This document shows, piece by piece, positions 1-3,950 of a stretch of 5,508 bases of DNA (positions are counted from its first letter, which is position 1; the number at the start of each line of letters is the position of its first letter). Below the pieces are notes generated by a model. The model was not told where the DNA came from, searched no databases, and saw only the letters and a program-made list of their open reading frames with translations. This DNA is from Marivivens sp. (GTDB lineage Bacteria; Pseudomonadota; Alphaproteobacteria; Rhodobacterales; Rhodobacteraceae), in NCBI GenBank assembly GCA_024642185.1, contig JAHEBR010000153.1:1-5508 (forward strand), written 5' to 3'. The translations under genes were made by a program, and so were the position numbers.

Positions 1-987
1 CTTGCCCGACGAGCCACGGAACCGGTAGCGCTTGACCCCCTTGATGAACTCGCCCGGCAGTTCCTTTTCTTCGGTGTGCTCGATGAAGGTGCGGCGCACA
101 TCCATGCCCGAGACCACCGTATCGGCATAGAATTCGTCGCCGTTTTCCAGCGCGACACCGACGACGCGGCCGTTCTTGACGATGAACCGGTCAATCCCCG
201 ATCCGGTGCGGATCTCGCCGCCCGCATCCTGAAAGCTGAGCGCCATCGCCTTGGTGATCGACCCCATGCCGCCACGGGAAAAGCCCCAAGCGCCGATCGA
301 GCCATCGACTTCGCCCATGTAGTGGTGCAAAAGCACATAGGCCGTGCCCGGCGAATAGGGGCCGAGGCCGGTGCCGATGATCCCCGATCCGGCAATGTGG
401 GCCTTGACGATATCGGACTTGATATACTGGTCGAGGAACTCGGCGATCGACATGGTCCAGAAGCGGACCGTTTCGGCCATCTCGCGCTCGCCCAGATCGT
501 AGAAGCGCTTGCCGATATAGAGAAGCTCCGAGATGTCGCGCGGGCGGAATGAGGTCGGGTCCGGCGCGGTGCGCATCAGGAGCGGCTTGATGAACTTGCA
601 CTGGCGCATCACGGCGCGGGCATAGCGTTCATAGCCGTCGGCATCCTCGGGATTGTTGCGGATAAGCTCGCGGCGGAGCGCATCGTGATCGGAGGAATAA
701 TTGAAATAGTTGCCCTTGGAATCGAAGGTCGCCCCGCTTTCATAGGGGATCACCTGAAGGCCATACTTCGGCAACTCAAGCGCGCGGATGATCTCGGGCC
801 GCAAAAGCGAGCAGACATAGGAGCAGTTGGAATAGGTCCAGCCGGGCTGCAATTCACGGCTGACCGCCGCGCCGCCGACATAATCGTTCTTCTCGATCAC
901 GAGGGTCTTGAGGCCCGCCCGCGCAAGAAAACCGGCTGTGGTCAGGCCGTTGTGCCCCGCGCCCACGATAATGGCGTCATACTTCAT
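1..987 (-). CDS. FAD-dependent oxidoreductase, phytoene desaturase/PYROXD2-like (N-terminal part)
   Basis: This gene begins at ATG 987-985 and is open for 329 codons to the left edge, so its C-terminus is missing; family members are usually about 500-550 residues. The N-terminus is a Rossmann dinucleotide-binding fold. The FAD motif GAGHNG lies at residues 9-14, the ribose-binding acidic residue E32 ends the second strand (TLVIEK), and DYVGGAA at 35-41 completes the FAD signature. The motif W234-G-F-S-R-G-G-M241 is typical of the CrtI/PYROXD2-like flavoprotein group. No signal peptide or membrane segment is seen, so it is probably cytoplasmic. A ribosome binding site GAGGGA (994-999) precedes the start by 6 nt. 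The gene is divergent from a TetR gene across a 120-bp region with an operator, so it is probably repressed by that regulator. Family membership is clear, but the substrate is not. It is unlikely to be a carotenoid enzyme given the catabolic neighbours; oxidation of an amine or related compound is only a guess. Confidence 0.88.
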   Translation of the reverse strand, partial: MKYDAIIVGAGHNGLTTAGFLARAGLKTLVIEKNDYVGGAAVSRELQPGWTYSNCSYVCSLLRPEIIRALELPKYGLQVIPYESGATFDSKGNYFNYSSDHDALRRELIRNNPEDADGYERYARAVMRQCKFIKPLLMRTAPDPTSFRPRDISELLYIGKRFYDLGEREMAETVRFWTMSIAEFLDQYIKSDIVKAHIAGSGIIGTGLGPYSPGTAYVLLHHYMGEVDGSIGAWGFSRGGMGSITKAMALSFQDAGGEIRTGSGIDRFIVKNGRVVGVALENGDEFYADTVVSGMDVRRTFIEHTEEKELPGEFIKGVKRYRFRGSSGK

Positions 988-993
988 GTCTGA

Positions 994-999
994 TCCCTC
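994..999 (-). promoter_or_regulatory. Ribosome binding site of the FAD oxidoreductase
   Basis: The minus strand reads GAGGGA, 6 nt before the ATG at 987. This purine-rich match to the anti-Shine-Dalgarno sequence supports the chosen start, which also places the FAD-binding GxGxxG motif at the usual distance from the N-terminus. Confidence 0.7.
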
Positions 1000-1014
1000 T
1001 GCTCCCGTAGGGCG

Positions 1015-1043
1015 ACGGTATTTTAAACTGAGCGCTCAGTCAA
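1015..1043 (-). promoter_or_regulatory. Putative sigma-70 promoter of the FAD oxidoreductase
   Basis: The minus strand shows TTGACT (1043-1038, 5 of 6 to the -35 consensus), a 17-bp spacer, then TACCGT (1020-1015, weak -10, 3 of 6). The -35 box overlaps the right arm of the palindromic operator and the spacer contains the rest of it, so a bound TetR dimer would block RNA polymerase. The -10 is poor, so this is a prediction only. Confidence 0.4.
1025..1042. promoter_or_regulatory. TetR operator 1 (palindrome in the oxidoreductase/tetR intergenic region)
   Basis: A perfect 14-bp inverted repeat ACTGAGCGCTCAGT occupies 1027-1040. The 18-bp site AAACTGAGCGCTCAGTCA matches the consensus TGAnTGAnCGnTCAnTCA at 12 of 14 specified positions, with both mismatches at the left end. 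It lies between divergent genes, one encoding a TetR repressor, which is the standard position for an autoregulatory operator of that family. The second operator in this window fits the same consensus. Which of the two regulators binds here is inferred from adjacency. Confidence 0.75.
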
Positions 1044-1046
1044 AAT

Positions 1047-1064
1047 TTTTCGAGCGATCATTCA
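1047..1064. promoter_or_regulatory. Possible secondary, half-degenerate operator copy
   Basis: TTTTCGAGCGATCATTCA matches the operator consensus TGAnTGAnCGnTCAnTCA at 11 of 14 specified positions; the right half (CGATCATTCA) is intact and the left half is degraded. It lies exactly 22 bp, about two helical turns, from operator 1. The similarity continues into the flanking T-run: 1030-1049 and 1052-1071 match at 16 of 20 positions. It could be a weak second binding site or a decayed duplicate. Confidence 0.4.
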
Positions 1065-1072
1065 GATTTTTC

Positions 1073-1101
1073 TTTTCATCCGGCCCGCCCCCTCCTATGC
1101 A
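1073..1101 (+). promoter_or_regulatory. Putative promoter of tetR-1, predicting a leaderless mRNA
   Basis: TTTTCA (1073-1078, 4 of 6 to the -35 consensus), a 17-bp spacer, then TATGCA (1096-1101, 3 of 6 to the -10). A start 7 nt beyond the -10 falls on A1108, the first base of the ATG. No Shine-Dalgarno sequence precedes that ATG; the upstream bases are pyrimidine-rich. The boxes are weak, so the assignment is tentative. Confidence 0.3.
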
Positions 1102-1107
1102 ATTGGC

Positions 1108-1740
1108 ATGTCAGAGGCTCAGACCGACAGATCCCTTTCCCCCACCAGCGCCCGGACTCAGGCCCGGATCGTCGAGGCTGTGGTCGAGGCGGTGTCGCAG
1201 CACGGCATCTCGGGCACGACCCTTGCGAACGTCGCGGCGCTGGCCGAGGTCAGCCAGGGCGTTTTGATCTTTCACTTCAAGTCAAAGGAAGGGCTTTTCA
1301 CCGAAACCCTTCGGCGCCTGATCGACGAATATCAGCAAGGCTGGCAGGCGGCGCTGACCGAGCCCGACCCTCTGCAGCGGATCGTCAAACTCGTCCGTTC
1401 GGACTTTGCTGCCGGCATCTGCAATCGCAAAACGCTGGCCCTGTGGTTTGCCTTCTGGGGCGAGGCCGCGGCCCAGCCTCTTTACAACTCGATCTGTGCT
1501 GAAAGCGAAATACTGCGCTATGAGGCGATGATCTCGGCTTGCCGCGCCTTTTGTGAAACGAACAAGGGCGAGACCTGCGATCCCGCCCTTCTGGCGCATT
1601 CCATTGACGCGATGACCGATGGTCTATGGCTGCAGATGCATATCTCGGCCAAATCGCTCAGCCGGAAAGACGCCCGATCCATGGCGATGGCCCATCTGCG
1701 GCTTCTCTTGCCGAAATGGGCCGATGCCATCCCTCAGTAA
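1108..1740 (+). CDS. TetR/AcrR family repressor with BetI-type C-terminal domain (regulator 1)
   Basis: This 210-residue protein has the usual TetR length. The N-terminal DNA-binding domain spans about residues 15-62, with a helix-turn-helix at about 37-57 (recognition helix around SQGVLIF, 49-55) followed by the family's H-F-x-S/D-K motif (HFKSK, 56-60). The C-terminal domain resembles BetI-type repressors: NRKTLALWFAFWGEA at 106-120 parallels the TWLAFW region of BetI, and DGLW at 171-174 is also conserved. Known BetI responds to choline; here the ligand is unknown. The gene is divergent from the FAD oxidoreductase, with a palindromic operator between them, so it probably represses that gene and itself. 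Its 3' end overlaps the convergent aminotransferase by 7 nt. It has no Shine-Dalgarno sequence and may be translated leaderless. The ATG at 1108 is chosen because it gives the standard N-terminal extension ahead of the HTH. It should not be called betI from this evidence. Confidence 0.9.
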   Translation: MSEAQTDRSLSPTSARTQARIVEAVVEAVSQHGISGTTLANVAALAEVSQGVLIFHFKSKEGLFTETLRRLIDEYQQGWQAALTEPDPLQRIVKLVRSDFAAGICNRKTLALWFAFWGEAAAQPLYNSICAESEILRYEAMISACRAFCETNKGETCDPALLAHSIDAMTDGLWLQMHISAKSLSRKDARSMAMAHLRLLLPKWADAIPQ

Positions 1741-3200
1741 GACGGTGCGCCGGTGTGCTTGTTGCGATGCCCTTCGCGGAGCGGTGCGTGCTCGGTGGTT
1801 TCATGCGCGCCGTCCCACAGACCCTCGGCCAGCAACTCTTCCTGCGTGATCTCGATGGCCTTGCGAAGGATGGCGAACATCTCGTCGACCTGACTGCGGG
1901 TGATGGTCAGCGGCGGCGAAAACACACACATATTGATCAGCGGGCGGACAAGCAGGCCCATCTCCTGACAATGGGCGTCGATGCGGCTACCGACCTCATA
2001 ATCCAACGCCAGCGGGTTCTTGCTGACCGGATCGGCCACGCAGTCGACACAGCCCATCAGGCCCATGCCGCGGGTATCGCCGACGATCGGCAGATCGCGC
2101 AAGGAATGCAGCCGCTCCTGGAAATAGGGGCTGATCTCACGAACATGCTCGAGGATGCCCTCGCGCTCGATAATCTCCATGTTCTTGAGCGCCGCAGCGG
2201 CGGAAACCGGATGGCCGGAATAGGTATAGCCGTTGGAGAAAGTTGCGCCCTTGGAGTTCGCACCTGAAACCTCGGCGATCAGACGGTCGGAAATAATAGC
2301 AGCGCCCATCGGCACATAGCCCGAAGTCAGGCCCTTGGCCGTGGTGATGATGTCGGGAACAATGTCGAACACCGCCTCGGAGGCGAACCAGTGGCCAAGG
2401 CGGCCAAAGCCCGTCACCACCTCGTCCGAGATGTAAAGCACGTCGTGCTTGCGGCAGACCTCCAGGCAACGTTTGTGGTAGCCCGGCACCGGAACGATCA
2501 CACCGCCCGAGGCGAGGATCGGCTCGGCAATGAAGGCGGCAACGCGGTCGGAGCCCAGATTCAAAATAGCGTTTTCAAGATCGGCAACCTTCTCGTCGAG
2601 AAAGGCTTCGAGCGACATTCCCTCGGGCCGCCGGTAGGGATTCACATCCGGCAACATATGACGCAAATCTTGGGCATGGTCGAAATAGCCAACGTCCCGC
2701 TCCTTGCCGCACATCGAGGCCGAAAGGTAGGTCGAGCCATGATAGGCCTTGGCACGCGAGATGATGATCTTCTTTTCAGGCTTGCCGAGGATGTTGTTGC
2801 GGAAGTGAAGGAACCGGATGGCGCTATCGACAGCCGTCGAGCCGCCGGTGGTGAAGAATACGGTGTTGAGGTCTCCCGGCGTGTGCTGGGCAATCTTGTG
2901 GGCCAGTTCAGCGGCAGTCGAATGGCCCAGCGCGAAGGGGTTGTAGTAGGGCATCGCCATGACCTGATCGGCGATCGCCTGAGCCATTTCGGGGCGATTG
3001 TAGCCAATCTGGACGCACCACATACCGGCGGTCATATCGATCAGCCTCCGACCGGTTTCATCCTGAATATAGATCCCCTCGCCGCTGACCGGAAACGTCC
3101 GCTCGGTCTGGCCATGGTCTTCCATCCCTTCCCACGGGTGCAGAACATTCTTGCTATCCCAGTCGTTGAAGCGGGAGAAATCGTTGATGTGCTTGGCCAT
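1734..3200 (-). CDS. Class III PLP-dependent aminotransferase (omega-amino acid/amine:pyruvate type)
   Basis: This 488-residue protein is a fold-type I, class III aminotransferase; the family is usually 430-470 residues. Visible features are GMWCVQIGY (59-67), which resembles the GLWCV substrate-site segment of omega-transaminases, the PLP phosphate loop TTGGSTAVDSA (117-127), YHGST (153-157), the cofactor-ring aspartate D259 in ISDEVVTGFGR, the Schiff-base lysine K289 in TTAKGLTSGY, and LVRPL with R419 near the site of the carboxylate-switch arginine. It is expected to be cytoplasmic and to move an amino group from an amine or omega-amino acid to a keto acid, typically pyruvate. The closest remembered relatives are polyamine/beta-alanine:pyruvate enzymes such as SpuC, but the substrate is not determined. 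GGAG (3207-3210) lies 6 nt before the ATG. It is divergent from the second TetR gene and likely repressed by it. A polar tail rich in histidine (H466, H471, H478, H482) extends past the usual fold end. Confidence 0.92.
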   Translation of the reverse strand: MAKHINDFSRFNDWDSKNVLHPWEGMEDHGQTERTFPVSGEGIYIQDETGRRLIDMTAGMWCVQIGYNRPEMAQAIADQVMAMPYYNPFALGHSTAAELAHKIAQHTPGDLNTVFFTTGGSTAVDSAIRFLHFRNNILGKPEKKIIISRAKAYHGSTYLSASMCGKERDVGYFDHAQDLRHMLPDVNPYRRPEGMSLEAFLDEKVADLENAILNLGSDRVAAFIAEPILASGGVIVPVPGYHKRCLEVCRKHDVLYISDEVVTGFGRLGHWFASEAVFDIVPDIITTAKGLTSGYVPMGAAIISDRLIAEVSGANSKGATFSNGYTYSGHPVSAAAALKNMEIIEREGILEHVREISPYFQERLHSLRDLPIVGDTRGMGLMGCVDCVADPVSKNPLALDYEVGSRIDAHCQEMGLLVRPLINMCVFSPPLTITRSQVDEMFAILRKAIEITQEELLAEGLWDGAHETTEHAPLREGHRNKHTGAPSY

Positions 3201-3206
3201 GGTCTG

Positions 3207-3210
3207 CTCC
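3207..3210 (-). promoter_or_regulatory. Ribosome binding site of the aminotransferase
   Basis: The minus strand has GGAG, 6 nt before the ATG at 3200. It supports the start at residue MAKHINDFSR, which gives the short pre-domain segment normal for class III aminotransferases. Confidence 0.65.
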
Positions 3211-3235
3211 GGGGTCGGATGTTTTGATCATATGC

Positions 3236-3264
3236 AAGATGAATGAACGTTCATTCATTGTCAA
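3236..3264 (-). promoter_or_regulatory. Putative sigma-70 promoter of the aminotransferase
   Basis: The minus strand carries a perfect -35 box TTGACA (3264-3259), a 17-bp spacer, then CATCTT (3241-3236, 3 of 6 to the -10). The whole spacer and half of the -10 fall within the 20-bp operator palindrome, so repressor binding would directly exclude RNA polymerase. The -35 is convincing and the -10 is weak. Confidence 0.5.
3239..3258. promoter_or_regulatory. TetR operator 2 (perfect 20-bp palindrome)
   Basis: ATGAATGAACGTTCATTCAT is a perfect 20-bp inverted repeat, and pairing stops at the next base on either side. It sits between the divergent aminotransferase and the second TetR gene and abuts predicted -35 boxes of both. 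The inner 18 bp match TGAnTGAnCGnTCAnTCA perfectly, the consensus shared with operator 1. Size, symmetry and position are those of a TetR-family autoregulatory operator. Confidence 0.85.
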
Positions 3265-3286
3265 TCTTCTTTCCTTTGTGCATAAA
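3258..3286 (+). promoter_or_regulatory. Putative sigma-70 promoter of tetR-2
   Basis: TTGTCA (3258-3263, 5 of 6 to the -35 consensus), a 17-bp spacer, then CATAAA (3281-3286, 4 of 6 to the -10). The transcription start would be near 3293, giving a leader of about 35 nt with a Shine-Dalgarno sequence. The -35 begins at the last base of the operator and occupies nearly the same bases as the opposite-strand TTGACA box. Confidence 0.5.
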
Positions 3287-3314
3287 CCCTGCAAATTCTT
3301 TGCATCCAACGACC

Positions 3315-3325
3315 GGAGCGAGGGG
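3315..3325 (+). promoter_or_regulatory. Ribosome binding site deciding the tetR-2 start
   Basis: GGAG at 3315-3318 lies 8 nt before ATG 3327, followed by GAGGGG at 3320-3325, which is too close to act alone. No comparable signal precedes the in-frame ATG at 3243. This favours 3327 as the true start. Confidence 0.65.
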
Positions 3326-3326
3326 C

Positions 3327-3950
3327 ATGGGCGAAGCCAAAACCGCGCGGGAACAGACCAAAGAGCGCCACAGGCTGAGCCTGATCGAGGCGACGGCGGA
3401 TGCCATCGCCGAACACGGGCTGGCCGCCGTCTCCGTAAGCCGTATCCTAGAGAAGGCGGGCCTTTCTCGTGGTATGGTGAATCTACACTTTTCTAGCAAA
3501 AACAATCTTCTGCTGGCCGTAGCTGAACAATTCTCTGAAGATTATACGCGCCATTGGATCGCCGCGATGGACCGCGCGGGCGCTCGCCCCGAAGCGCGGC
3601 TGAGGGCAATTATTGACGCAGATTTCGATCCTGCTGTCCTAAACCGCCGCACCATGGCCGTCTGGTTTGCCTTTCGCGGCGAGGCGCATTCCTCGCCCGA
3701 ATATATGCCCTATATCGACTCGCGCGACGCGCGGATGCAGCAGACGATTACCTCGATTTGCCGCGAGCTATGCGAAGCGGGGGGCAATATCAGCACAGAT
3801 CCTCAGATCGCCGCCCTGTCGATCATCGCCCTTCTCGAGGGGCTCTGGACGGACTACTATCTTCACCCCGACCGCTTCGATCGCGACACGGCGCGCGCGG
3901 TGGTTCTGCATACCGCCCGCGCTTTCTTTCCGCAAAGCTTCGATCTCTAG
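3327..3950 (+). CDS. TetR/AcrR family repressor with BetI-type C-terminal domain (regulator 2)
   Basis: This 207-residue protein is read from ATG 3327. The in-frame ATG at 3243 would add 28 residues with no family resemblance, lies inside the operator and upstream of the predicted promoter, and lacks a ribosome binding site. The DNA-binding domain spans about residues 12-60: the HTH is at about 35-55 (recognition helix around SRGMVNL, 47-53), followed by HFSSK (54-58). The BetI-type C-terminal domain shows NRRTMAVWFAFRGEA (106-120) and EGLW (171-174). These fall at the same residue numbers as in regulator 1, so the two are paralogues. It probably represses the divergent aminotransferase and itself through the 20-bp palindrome; the ligand is unknown, perhaps the amine substrate or its product. 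Leucine codon CTA, rare in the neighbours' style, occurs at residues 41, 53, 105 and 148. Its stop TAG shares the tetranucleotide CTAG with the convergent matB stop. Confidence 0.9.
   Translation: MGEAKTAREQTKERHRLSLIEATADAIAEHGLAAVSVSRILEKAGLSRGMVNLHFSSKNNLLLAVAEQFSEDYTRHWIAAMDRAGARPEARLRAIIDADFDPAVLNRRTMAVWFAFRGEAHSSPEYMPYIDSRDARMQQTITSICRELCEAGGNISTDPQIAALSIIALLEGLWTDYYLHPDRFDRDTARAVVLHTARAFFPQSFDL

Noticed and set aside
76..552. 158-codon open frame on the plus strand
   Set aside because: It is antisense to the FAD oxidoreductase, which has clear FAD-binding motifs. The translation is a low-information shadow.
1..987. Naming the left-edge gene crtI (phytoene desaturase)
   Set aside because: Only the general FAD fold and family motifs are shared. 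The context is amine/acid catabolism with TetR control, no carotenoid genes are present, and the C-terminal half is missing.
1091..1095. GGAGG-like signal on the minus strand (CCTCC on plus)
   Set aside because: It is a consensus Shine-Dalgarno sequence, but no minus-strand start codon with a plausible coding frame follows at the right distance.
1097..1109. Near-palindrome ATGCAATTGGCAT at the regulator 1 start
   Set aside because: The symmetry is imperfect, the sequence is short and unrelated to the operator consensus, and such matches are expected by chance.
1108..1740. Naming either regulator betI
   Set aside because: The C-terminal domain is of BetI type, but no betA, betB or betT choline gene is present and there are two such regulators, so the choline role is unsupported.
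2391..3227. 278-codon open frame on the plus strand
   Set aside because: It is antisense to the aminotransferase, whose active-site motifs are all present. The translation shows no recognisable domain and open antisense frames are common in GC-rich DNA.
3227..3232. TATGAT on the minus strand as -10 of the aminotransferase promoter
   Set aside because: It is 5 of 6 to the -10 consensus but lies 26 bp from TTGACA, far outside the usual 16-18 bp spacing, and no acceptable -35 is found at the right distance. It could still be a separate weak promoter.
3243..3326. N-terminal extension of regulator 2 from ATG 3243
   Set aside because: This ATG lies inside the operator palindrome and upstream of the predicted promoter, has no ribosome binding site, and the 28 extra residues do not resemble any TetR N-terminus. 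ATG 3327 has a good ribosome binding site.
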